The notes under the pieces: model-generated | Database searches by the model: none | What the model saw: the letters and a program-made list of their open reading frames with translations, nothing else | Told to the model about the DNA's origin: nothing | Assembly (NCBI GenBank): GCA_034359265.1 | Contig: CP136890.1 | Span: 71,053,501-71,117,500, forward strand | Length of the DNA: 64,000 nucleotides | Reading direction: 5' to 3' | Source of the DNA: Canna indica | Taxonomy: Eukaryota; Streptophyta; Magnoliopsida; Zingiberales; Cannaceae | Translations under genes and position numbers: made by a program | Part shown: one piece after another, positions 1 through 9,205 of the stretch | Layout of the letters: every line of letters begins with the position of its first letter | Numbering within the stretch: position 1 is the first letter of the stretch

Positions 1-20
1 TGTTCATTGTAAAAATAGCC

Positions 21-360
21 ATGTTAAGTTAGTTTAGCAATGATCAAACTGACCCAGGTTGTTTTCCCATTAGAATGAAGTATACCAACAGTAGTTTTTT
101 GTGCTTTTAATGGTGTGTAGCTCTTTTGTATCTTATAAGTCATTTGAGATTTGTCTTAACTATATGGTTAGCTAATTTATTTTCTTATATAAGTAGGCAT
201 TTTATAATGTTAAGTTAGTTTAGCAATGATCAAACTGACCCAGGTTGTTTTCCCATTAGAATGAAGTATACCAACAGTAGTTTTTTGTGCTTTTAATGGT
301 GTGTAGCTCTTTTGTATCTTATAAGTCATTTGAGATTTGTCTTAACTATATGGTTAGCTA
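21..360. repeat. 154-bp direct duplication
   Basis: Positions 21-174 and 207-360 appear identical over 154 bp, separated by a 32-bp spacer (offset 186 bp). It lies upstream of the HSP70-like exons, probably inside a large intron of that gene. No coding sequence is visible in it. The lack of differences suggests a recent duplication or an assembly artefact. Confidence 0.9.
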
Positions 361-2279
361 TACAAAATAATTCTTCAATTAGTAGATATAGTGTTGTAAC
401 CTTTCTGAAAACATTAGATTATAAGATTTTGTTAGCAATCAGTTAGAATAAGATTATTGGTGATTTAATTGCAATAGTTCCATATTACTTTCTTTCTTTT
501 TGAAAGATCTTGCTTGTGCTATGTGAATTGTAAATTATTTGGGTTTGGGAATCAAGTAAAAGGTGATAAGAATTTTGGAGGTCGATCTCCTTGATGTGTT
601 CCATCCTTTTTATATATTTATTGTTTTCTTTTATTTTCTTTCTTTCTTTTCTTCTTTTGTTCCAGATAGCACTTTTTGTCCTATCACCAACGCACAATCA
701 TACCCACTCTGGACATGCTTTTAAAATGAGAACACTGTTGTTGCCATGTGCTATATGTACTTTTTACTTGGGAGAAGAAAATGAACCATACAATGACAAA
801 ATGGACAAGTTAGATTTTGCAGGATACGTTCCAATACCCTGTATATCTATAGTGTTTTTTTTTCTCATGTGTGAACTGTGTTTTGAATTGTGGAAATCCA
901 ATACTTTCATGATATTATCTTAATTATGTAGTCTCAATTTTTGAACGAGTATTGATGCTAACTATGCTTTTACAGTATTCAAAAGCCTATATTTGATATC
1001 AAATATACAAAAGCTTGGTTAAATTCATCCAATTATTTATGCTAAAATCAAAGCTGACATATGGCATTCTTGATGGACAGAAGAAATGTTTTCACGACTT
1101 CTACTTGGTAGACTTGCCTGAAATTAAGATAACACATAATTTGAACATAGCTTTTATAGTATAAATTTCTATTAAGGTCAGCTAGACTTTTAAAGAGAAA
1201 ATCCTTCATTTCAAATGTTTGTTTTATAAAAAAACTGTTATCTGAATCTTGTTATTTTTTAATTTGTTACTAAAACTGTTCCTCTACAATTTCCAAGTTT
1301 AACACTAAGTTTTATAGATGCACAAAACCGGAGTTACCAGTATCTAAATAGTTATATAAAACTGTGACATTTTCAATTCTTAAATTATTACAGTGCCAGG
1401 TCATTCAGTTAAGAATTTTTGCTGCTACTCAGCTTACTAAGATGGGATATCATCAGTAGCAAATGTTAGCTTTACCAAGTTCCCAACAGAAACTGTTAAC
1501 TGACCTAGTTCCATCTACATAGCTAAAGCCTATCTCTTATATATGGCCAACTCCTGATTCATCCTAGGGATCATTCTTAATTTGATGTTAAACATGGGTT
1601 TCATTCTTAAGTTGAGTGAATATAGGATGCTTCTTTACATCTCATGTCTAGTACTTGATCTTTTTCTTGCCATGCATGTTTTTTAAAAATTGTTTCTAGA
1701 ACTTCTAGGGCTTACAGAAGATTCTGTGTTCTTTACAATTGTAAAAAATGTTTTTAAGTAGTAGTTCTTATTTCGAACTTGCAACATTAGTTGCTTGGTT
1801 TATGATTGTTTTGCTAGTAACATTATTGTTTCAGTGTGTTGATCATTCAGAACAGTTGGTTATTTTAATGAGTGTTCATATTTTTTTCTGAAAGAAAAAA
1901 AAATCTATATTAGCCTTTGTGTCTACTTGTGATTGGACTCCAGTGCTTGTTTCTAATACATGTGATACATGAATGATTGGGGGGTTGTTTGATTTAGTTG
2001 CAGATGGACTTAATTCAGCAAAAGGCATAGTATATTGTTTTCTATATAACAGTTTTTTTGCTATTTCCAAGCTTTTGCTGCAAATAGGCCCATTAGCATC
2101 TTAATCAGTTACATTTTATGATAAAACTGAATGATCATCTTGCTACATTAGTTTCTCTATTTTGTTCTATTATTCTGAAACAAATTTTAATTAGATAAAT
2201 GAAGGGGTTTTATTCCTTTTGAGAGTACTACAAGTTTGTTTTGCAAAAATCAGAACTTTTAAGGTTTATACTCCTGCAG
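361..2279 (+). other. Probable long intron upstream of the chaperone exons
   Basis: A/T-rich sequence with T-runs and many stops. I found no HSP70 ATPase or substrate-domain exon here, so the earlier exons of the chaperone gene must lie before the window. The 110-codon open stretch at 591-923 shows no family I recognise and is probably chance. The stretch ends in a good acceptor, ctcctgcag, just before 2280. Confidence 0.5.
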
Positions 2280-3532
2280 GTTGAATCTGCAAAAAAGAAA
2301 GTCAAGAAAATAAATGTGCCTATTGTGGAGTTGGTTTATGGTGCAATGTCAGCGGAAGATTTGCAGAAGGCCGTGGAAAAGGAGTTTGAAATGGCTCTGC
2401 AAGATAGAGTTATGGAGGAAACCAAAGATAAGAAAAATGCAGTGGAGGCATATGTCTATGACATGCGAAACAAGGCAATACATCTTTCAGTTATTTATAG
2501 TTTTGAAGCTTGTCAATATGATACTAACTGTATATGTATTCTTTTCAGCTTAATGACAAGTACGAGTCATTTGTTACACCATCCGAGAAAGATGAGTTTA
2601 TTGCAAAACTTCAGGAAGTTGAGGACTGGTTGTATGAAGATGGGGAAGATGAAACAAAAGGTGTCTATGTTACTAAGCTTGAGGAACTTCAAAAGGTAGA
2701 AATAATTGCTTTAACAGTTAACACCATGCTTGAACAAGTGCTCAAGCATTAAGCATTTCTTTTTACGGCGTTGTCTTTGTGAGTGCAGCAAGGTAACCCA
2801 ATTGAAGAGCGGTACAAGGAGTGGACTGAGAGGGGTCCAGCAATTGAGCAACTTGCCTATTGCATCAATAGTTTCAGAGGAGCTGCATTGTCCAAAGATC
2901 CCAAGTTTGACCATATTGATATAGCAGAAAAGCAGAAGGTGCATTATTTTCTCCCATATCATTTCTTTTTCATCTGGTGCTTAAGTGTACATTACTTTTG
3001 TAATAAAAGCCGCGGCACATGCATTAGAATTTAGGATACAGAATATTAATGTCATGCATTAATGCAATTGTGCTATTTGTTCCATAGGTTATTAGTGAGT
3101 GTGGCGAAGCAGAGGCATGGGTCAGGGAGAAACAGCAGCAACAGGATGTGCTGCCCAAATATGCTACTCCAGTTCTTCTATCTGGCGATATTAAGAGAAA
3201 AGCGGAGGCTTTGGACAGGTGCAATTTGCATATAGTTGTGAACTTTTTTCTTTGCTCTCTCGTTTGTTGCACATATTTGTTTTTCTTAATCCGGAAAAAC
3301 TTTTGCATGCAGATTTTGTAAACCAATAATGACAAAGCCAAGACCTCCTCCAGCAAAGCCGCAGACTCCTCCGCCTGCTTCACCTGGGGAGCAATCCCAA
3401 GCTGCTGAGCCACAGAACCAACCTGAAAATGCATCAGGGGAGCCTATGGCGGACGAGGGCAGTCAAGTACCCCCCACATCAGCTCCTGAGCCAATGGAGA
3501 CAGATAAATCCGAGAGCGTACCTTCTGCATAG
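2280..3532 (+). CDS. HSP110/Sse-type heat shock 70 kDa protein (HSP70-14/15-like), 3' exons
   Basis: The 3' five exons of a cytosolic HSP110-class chaperone, a family acting as nucleotide exchange factor and holdase for HSP70. Exons: 2280-2474, 2549-2695, 2789-2938, 3088-3218 and 3313-3532 (stop TAG). All junctions join in frame, giving 843 nt and 280 residues. Diagnostic stretches are KKKVKKINVPIVELVYGAM, EKEFEMALQDRVMEETKDK, EVEDWLYEDGEDETKGVY, KFDHIDIAEKQK and AEAWVREKQQQQ, all typical of the C-terminal helical lid of plant HSP70-14/15. The tail is Pro/Ala/Glu-rich and ends near PMETDKSESVPSA, as in the Arabidopsis proteins. Intron 2475-2548 starts with GC (AAG|GCAATA) and ends in TTTTCAG, so it is a GC-AG intron; the other three are GT-AG. 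The N-terminal ATPase region lies outside the window. Family call is firm; the exact paralogue is not. Confidence 0.9.
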
Positions 3533-4040
3533 TAACATGTGAAACTGTGCACATCGTATTCTGCATTTTGGTTCGATCACCCGATCAATTTGGTTTCCAA
3601 CATGGAGATAGTCAATCAAGGTTTGTCAAGGTCTTAAAATGTGTGCTTGAGATATTTATGCTCCTAGAATTGAAATTGAGCAGTGTAATCATACGAAAAA
3701 TTCCATGCATTCTGATCCGAACTCCAGATAGTTGGGCTGTTTTTGAGATTTTATCACACATTGCTTTATAGTGTCTTGGAGGAGGAATCGCATTTCTTCA
3801 TGTTTTGATATTCTATGATGGGAGCACAAACTAAATGCAACAGTGATGTTGCTTCCGATTGGAAGGCTATTAATTCTCTCGTATTAAATGCACTTAAATA
3901 CAGCATTAGATTGAATGAAATATTGATTCTATTCAATTTCGAAATTCATGTGCGTGGGGCCGTGGGCTTGGATGAATGAGAATTTGTAGAGCTCTATTCT
4001 GCATGATTGGATAACCAAATGAAATCCATAACAAAATCCC
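3533..4040 (+). other. 3' UTR and downstream flank of the chaperone gene
   Basis: Follows the stop codon directly. It is moderately A/T-rich with no further coding similarity. The short open frame at 3547-3771 shows nothing recognisable. The polyadenylation site cannot be fixed by eye. Confidence 0.5.
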
Positions 4041-4047
4041 AAAGTGT

Positions 4048-4435
4048 CGGGGAGGGCTGTTCATTGGTTCGATCTGACCCAATGAATTGGAGACCTCGAT
4101 CCAACTTATTTCTGTTGGGTTAGATCGAGTAGAATTTGATCAAATTCGATTATAATCAAGTTGGATTTTAGGTTTTAGAATTAAAATTCGATGATTCAAG
4201 ATTCTGATGATCCGATGATATTTTTTTTTTAATTATTTAAAATATTATATTAAAAAATATTTATTTTTAATTATCTTTCAAAATTATTTTCAAAAACTCA
4301 TTTTGATCTAAATGGGTAAATTCCTACCTGATCTGATCCAATCCAAATTGAGTCAGGTTTGAGAGGTGAAATTTTTTGAACTCGACATGATCTGGACTGA
4401 TTTTTTCTCTGAACCCAACCCATGAATTGTCTCTA
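4048..4435. mobile_element. Possible decayed hAT-type MITE
   Basis: The left end (gggctgttcattggttc) and the reverse complement of the right end (tagagacaattcatggg) are similar imperfect inverted termini around an A/T-rich core containing repeated gatctgatcc-like words. I could not find a matching 8-bp target duplication, so this is tentative. Sequence from 4436 to about 4960 shows nothing I can name. Confidence 0.35.
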
Positions 4436-4959
4436 AACTTCTATTTTTACAAAACTAAAAGAAGATCACAAAAAACTATTGGGAATAGGTTTAAGGAAGA
4501 CAGGGGTAGTAGGGTATGCAGGCCCTATTTAAAAATTGCGAAGTTAAAATTTCATAAACTTACAAATAATCATCACAATCACGTTTTACACACAGTCACA
4601 TCCACATAGGGCTCATCCATAATCATCATTTCTTGCATCACATTATATATGAAAAAGAAAGAAAAAAATAGAATTCAAAATCGTGCAAATCCGATCACAT
4701 TTCCACCCAAAATGGTTCAACCAACACATGCTGATTTTTTTCTGGTTCTCGGAGCTATTCAACCATGAACCTATGGGATTTTTGAGTTTAAATTCTGTCC
4801 AAAATCTATATGGATAATAGGCTTCCACCTCGATTCATCATATGAACCGTGGAGCCAAGAGAACGACTCAAAAACCCTCGAAAATCAAAATCGGGCAGCA
4901 TGACGTTTAGGGAGCGAACTGTTCGTAAACGTGATTAAAACATGAAATAAAAATTCCAA

Positions 4960-7257
4960 AATTTTGCTAAAGGTGGCTTTGGGGTTGGGATGGGAATAAG
5001 AAATGCAGCGGAAATAACAATTTAAAAAATTCGAAACATCCCAAAATAACGATCTACTTTAGCAACAATTAAGGAATTCAATCTACGAGAGAAGAGGAAA
5101 GGTATACCTTATACTGCGGTTGGATATGGCTGATCCTATCCCCATCTTGAGACACACACGTGCACGTCCTCCAATGATAGTCCACACCAAGCACCTCCCA
5201 ACAATAGGGGCAGCGAACACCGGGGCTCGTTGTGGCTCAACGGAGAAGCTTTCTCAATCCCGAAATCTACCTAGGTAAGGCCGGCCATTCCACCAAGAAC
5301 CGAGGACCAAAAATGGAGGAATAGGGGATGAGAAAACAATGGAACGAGAGGGTACACAAAAGAATATCTCGCTCCCCTTCTTAGACTCCTCCAAGAAGAT
5401 GAAGTAGGCGACACACCCAAGTAGAAGACACATTCAATTTGGTTTCACCATAAGCCCGGAGAAGGAGGAAGAAGATGGCCGACCACCAATGAAGATGAGA
5501 AAGAACTAACTCACCAACCCATGGGGTGATCGCGCAAATCCGGCCCGAAATTTTGAATTTCGGGGTTTGCCTCCAAATATATTTATATTTTAATGACTTC
5601 ATAATTAATTCAAAATTAATCAAGTCTAATAAAATATAAATTTTAATTTATCTCCATAAATTAAGAGCTTATAAATAATAATGATAATTATCTAAACAAA
5701 CTAATTCTCTAAAATGTAGGAAAGTGGTTTATCTAAATAATTCAATTTCTTATTTATTAAGAGAATTATGATTTATACTCATAAATCATATATCTATTTA
5801 TTTTATGATTTATATCCATAAATCAAATTCTTATTAATTAGAATTTATCCAAATAAATTAATTTCTAACTAATCGATTAGGCTCATGGTTGAAAACTAAT
5901 TTTTTCACTATGTATATTTGATTCAAAATCAAATTGTATTTAATTCATAATTAAATATATTCCTGGTCAATTAGTTAATTAAATATTTAATTCATAATTA
6001 AATTTAATCAACTACGTGAAATATTATCATATGTCAATTCCTATAATTTAGGGATGCCCTATAAATTAGGGTTACCGAGGAACTCATTCATCGCGCATTC
6101 GTTCCTATATGAAACAACTTTCCTATCGTGTCCGTAAATGAGATATGTGATCGAGTTGCAGCATGTCCATACTAGTAGACATATAGGGTCGTATTCGGAC
6201 TTTATCTCATAAGATCCGTTACGAGATTAGCCTGTTGTGTGTGACCCATTGGGCCCCACACTAAGCCAGTAGTGAGTTAAGCATAACGAAGAGTCGGATC
6301 CGATAGAACGACTTCTATTCGAATCTTACGAGCCTCCACTAAACCCCTTTAGTGTGGTCGTGAGGGACTCCACTCATAAGTCAAGATTGACGTTTAGCAA
6401 CGTGTCATGACTACCCGGATAGTGTGAGGTTCAATCTACAGGGATCGAACATCCTTCGGTGATTAGTTACCGTGCAACTAAATCCCTCGATTACAATGTC
6501 CCGAAGTCGGCTACGGTACTAAAGAAGTGTCAAACCCTAATACCGATTCATATGTATTCCACCCGCTAAGATGTCATCTTAATAATGAAACGTCAGAAAC
6601 ATCTTTCTGACTTTCATTTCTACTCTGGCCAGAGATTCCCGAGTCGACACTTGTAGGGACATATAGGACATTATCTCCTTTTACTAGGAGTAACCAATTC
6701 CATGTTGGTTGCTCACCTACCTTCATGAATGCTTCCCCATGCCCAGTACGTAATACCCGACACATGACGCTGAGGGCCACGTAAGGTTAGAACCAAAGCA
6801 ATGGGTCATCACTCATAAGGTAACCATGACAACCTCAGGTCCAAGGACTACTTGCACCTACTATCACCCGAGGAACATCCTATTGATACTCATGTAAGGA
6901 TTTCATTGTGTTCCTTGTGTAGGTCTGTTCAGTGAACTCATTCACTAATGAGCACCTGCACTTGTACATTAATGACGACTCATAGGTAACTATGAGATCA
7001 GCTACCCCCTATCGTATAGGGCATATACCAAGTGCACTAGTCTATCCGGGATCACCAATCCCCTAATCGGTGATCCTATGACTAGGGACATTTAGAACAT
7101 GAGCATCTGGATTTCAAGTCTCACTGGCATGATCTCATCATGACCTTAGAATCATATGCCCGAATTCTTAGGGTTCATATAAATAAAGATGTAGTATATG
7201 ATGAAAAGTTGTCTCATTAAGTTGATTACCCTTGGATTATCCCTAAACACATCGACA
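4960..7257 (-). mobile_element. Long LTR-like retrotransposon sequence (minus orientation)
   Basis: About 2.3 kb without an ORF. It has the look of a long plant LTR read on the minus strand: it starts near TGTTTAGGGATAATCC (7249 leftward), runs through a unique-looking middle (6100-7200), then an A/T-rich tract (5590-6050), then a GC-richer leader-like part with pyrimidine runs and 'ccgctgcatttcttattcc' (about 5000). Similar blocks occur in other plant retroelement LTRs as I remember them. I found no second LTR, PBS or clear target duplication, so it may be a solo LTR or a fragment. Both ends are approximate. Confidence 0.45.
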
Positions 7258-7289
7258 TGTGATTGACTCAAGGGAACTATTCCTTTCAA

Positions 7290-7521
7290 TAAGTACGTTA
7301 AAAATCTTGCTTTTAAATATAACTAGCAATTCCTATTTATACGAAATCGACCATGGATCAATTCCCCTTTCATCTGGAAGTATTGAATACACCTATAATT
7401 ATGAGTTTCATATTACTTCTACTTCTCCCAAAATACATGCTGGGGGCATCCCAATTGGATTGAATTGAATGACAGTTTCCCAGTTCGAATCTGTAAAACA
7501 AAAATTTTGATCAAATCACAC
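7290..7521 (-). pseudogene. Plastid rpoC1 group II intron, 5' part (nuclear plastid DNA)
   Basis: On the minus strand the rpoC1 exon 1 end, CTGTGAT, is followed directly by GTGTGATTTGATC, the GTGYG start of a group II intron. About 230 bp of intron follow toward lower coordinates before similarity fades near 7290. Its presence shows the donor plastid still had the rpoC1 intron, which grasses have lost. Confidence 0.7.
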
Positions 7522-7912
7522 ATCACAGTATATTGATTTCTATTTCCTTAAGGGGTTTATCTAAAAGATTCGCGATATAACTAGGAAGACGTTTCAAATA
7601 CCATACATGAGTCATTGGACATGCAAGTTTGATATATCCCATTTGATATCTTCGTATCCGAGAATCAACAAATTCCACCCACATTGTTCGCAAAATTTTG
7701 GGTCTTCTTTTTCGGCTCCAATCACTCACCCAAAGATTCTTTCACAAAACAATCCATCTTTTCTGATTTATTGGTCTTATAGTGATACGTGTAGGGCTTT
7801 GTCACCTCCCAAATATCTCCCCATTAGGTAAGATTTTGTTGGCCCAAGCCTTTATTTGTTGAGGATAAACTAGTCCAAGTCGAAGTTGTTGATGTTTATA
7901 TCAGTCAATCAT
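7522..7912 (-). pseudogene. Plastid rpoC1 exon 1 remnant (nuclear plastid DNA)
   Basis: Remnant of the first exon of rpoC1, the beta' subunit of plastid-encoded RNA polymerase. The start ATG reads leftward from 7912; recognisable residues include YKHQQLR near the start, then KILPNGEI, and later [18 protein letters not shown] and [20 protein letters not shown]. The copy is dead: codon 4, normally Arg, is TGA; there is a 1-bp deletion after NGEI; and about 60 bp containing the early zinc-ligand cysteines are missing. The C-to-T and G-to-A changes fit decay of methylated nuclear DNA. The order on the minus strand, rpoB end then rpoC1 start, is that of the plastid rpoB-rpoC1 operon. Confidence 0.88.
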
Positions 7913-8080
7913 AAAATAGAAATTCGGATTCATTCAAATCAAGCTTCCTTCCTATTAATCTAGAAGTTCTCTCAGACCAAGGAGGAGAAACGGCAAGCGC
8001 CTGATCCCCCTTGTCCTATAAAGAAGTTATTCAATTCTAGAGCTAAAGATTGTAGTTATTGAACAAGCAATCGAAAAGAT
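7913..8080 (-). pseudogene. Second, partial copy of the rpoB 3' end
   Basis: This stretch repeats, with substitutions and an unrelated segment of about 45 bp, the sequence at 8093-8226 that forms the end of rpoB. Shared words include gattcattcaaatcaa, cttccttcctattaatct and gaacaagcaatcgaaaag. It sits between the rpoC1 start and the main rpoB tail, so the tail is duplicated in direct orientation inside the insert. Confidence 0.7.
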
Positions 8081-8085
8081 ATCGA

Positions 8086-8390
8086 TCAATTATTGAATAG
8101 AAATTTTGATTCATTCAAATCAAACTTCCTTCCTATTAATCTGGAAGTTCTCTCAGATACAAGAAAATGATTCAATTCTAGAGCTAAAGATCGTAGTTCT
8201 CGAACGAGCAATCGAAAAGATTCTAGAGCATCTTCTGGGTTAGATACTCTTCCTCCAATGATCGTAACACAAAGTACTTCTTGACGAGGTCTAATATGAT
8301 CAGATTTATAAGTAAGCATCTCTTGTAAAATATGAGCAATACCAAATCCCTCTAGTGTGCAAACTTTCATTTCTCCTACTCGTTCGTTGT
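8086..8390 (-). pseudogene. Plastid rpoB C-terminal remnant (nuclear plastid DNA)
   Basis: The last ~95 codons of rpoB, the beta subunit of plastid RNA polymerase. Visible residues include [21 protein letters not shown], then a GG-containing loop, [20 protein letters not shown] and LNHFLVSE, close to the conserved plastid ending. Similarity begins abruptly near 8390, so it is a fragment with no start. The frame is still open to 8086, but without promoter or upstream exon it is not a gene here. Confidence 0.88.
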
Positions 8391-8572
8391 TCCTCTTGCT
8401 TCGCCCTTCCTCTAAGCGGTTATTGTGTAACTTGATGAATTAATTTTAAAATATAGGACTTTCCTATTAGAACAATTGTTCCAAAGAATTTCTTGTTCTT
8501 TCATTAAATATTTTACTTTTTCCTAGATATTCGGGTTCAAATACTCGATAAAAATTAGTAACCCTTCATTGA

Positions 8573-8748
8573 ATGGCAGTACCCAAAAAAAATAACTTAA
8601 TTCTATGTCCAAAAAAAACTTATTCTTAGAAATATTTGGAAGAAAAAAATATATTTAACTGCATTAACGACTATTTGTTTAACAAAATTGGTTTCCACAG
8701 TATGTTCAATTTTTTTCCCAACAAATAAATAATAAAGTTCCAGAATAA
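8573..8748 (+). pseudogene. Plastid rpl32 copy, full length but frame-broken
   Basis: ATG at 8573 begins MAVPKK; later in shifted frames come an IRKNIWKKK-like stretch (RKYLEEKNI by eye, with a stop in place of a codon), a region matching the AL-SLAKS part, and the end QQ-NNKV-E before TAA at 8746-8748. This is ribosomal protein L32 of the plastid 50S subunit. Insertions near 8590 and 8605 and at least one stop break it. In plastid genomes rpl32 lies in the small single-copy region, far from rpoB, so this insert is a mosaic. The spacer 8400-8572 is A/T-rich and plausibly plastid as well. Confidence 0.75.
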
Positions 8749-8799
8749 TCGGAATTGAGATACCAGAAGAACTGAATCATTCCTGGAATTCTAGTCACA

Positions 8800-9205
8800 G
8801 TTACCGAGCTGGCAGCTTCTCATTGGTGGATCCTACTGAATCAGGAACAAGGAAAAAAGCAACGCTGACGTGTGTCGTCGCAGGGAGTTTGTGAACAGTG
8901 AACGAGCTAGTTAGACGTCGACGGCTTTTCCCCATCCTTTCACATCCTCGATTCGTTTCACGAATCAACGATTGATGCGCGCACATCAATAACGTTCTTA
9001 TAAAGCCGTTCGATCGGCATCCAACGGTAGATGATCGTTAGGACGATAGCGTGGCATAGTGGGAAATGCAAGTCAGATGTGGGTCAATTTTCTCTTCGCA
9101 GAAAGTCGACCATCTGTTGGTTCGCATAAAGGTGAATGTTTCTCACTCGTTCTGCTTCCAGTAGAAACCCCAAGAGGAGATAACAGCGGATAGCACAGCC
9201 AAGGG
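8800..9205 (+). promoter_or_regulatory. Promoter and 5' UTR of the MFP1-like gene
   Basis: A GC-richer stretch after the plastid insert. TTATAAA at 8998-9004 is a plausible TATA box about 200 bp before the ATG at 9206. Upstream are an inverted CCAAT (attgg, about 8821) and an ACGT-core motif (tgacgtgt, about 8867), the core bound by plant bZIP factors. Motifs are seen; their function is inferred. Confidence 0.55.

Noticed and set aside
591..923. 110-codon ORF upstream of the HSP exons
   Set aside because: No resemblance to HSP70 domains and low-complexity hydrophobic start; no consistent splice partner.
8086..8370. rpoB ORF as a functional gene
   Set aside because: Only the last ~95 codons, no start or promoter, next to broken rpoC1; a nuclear plastid insert.
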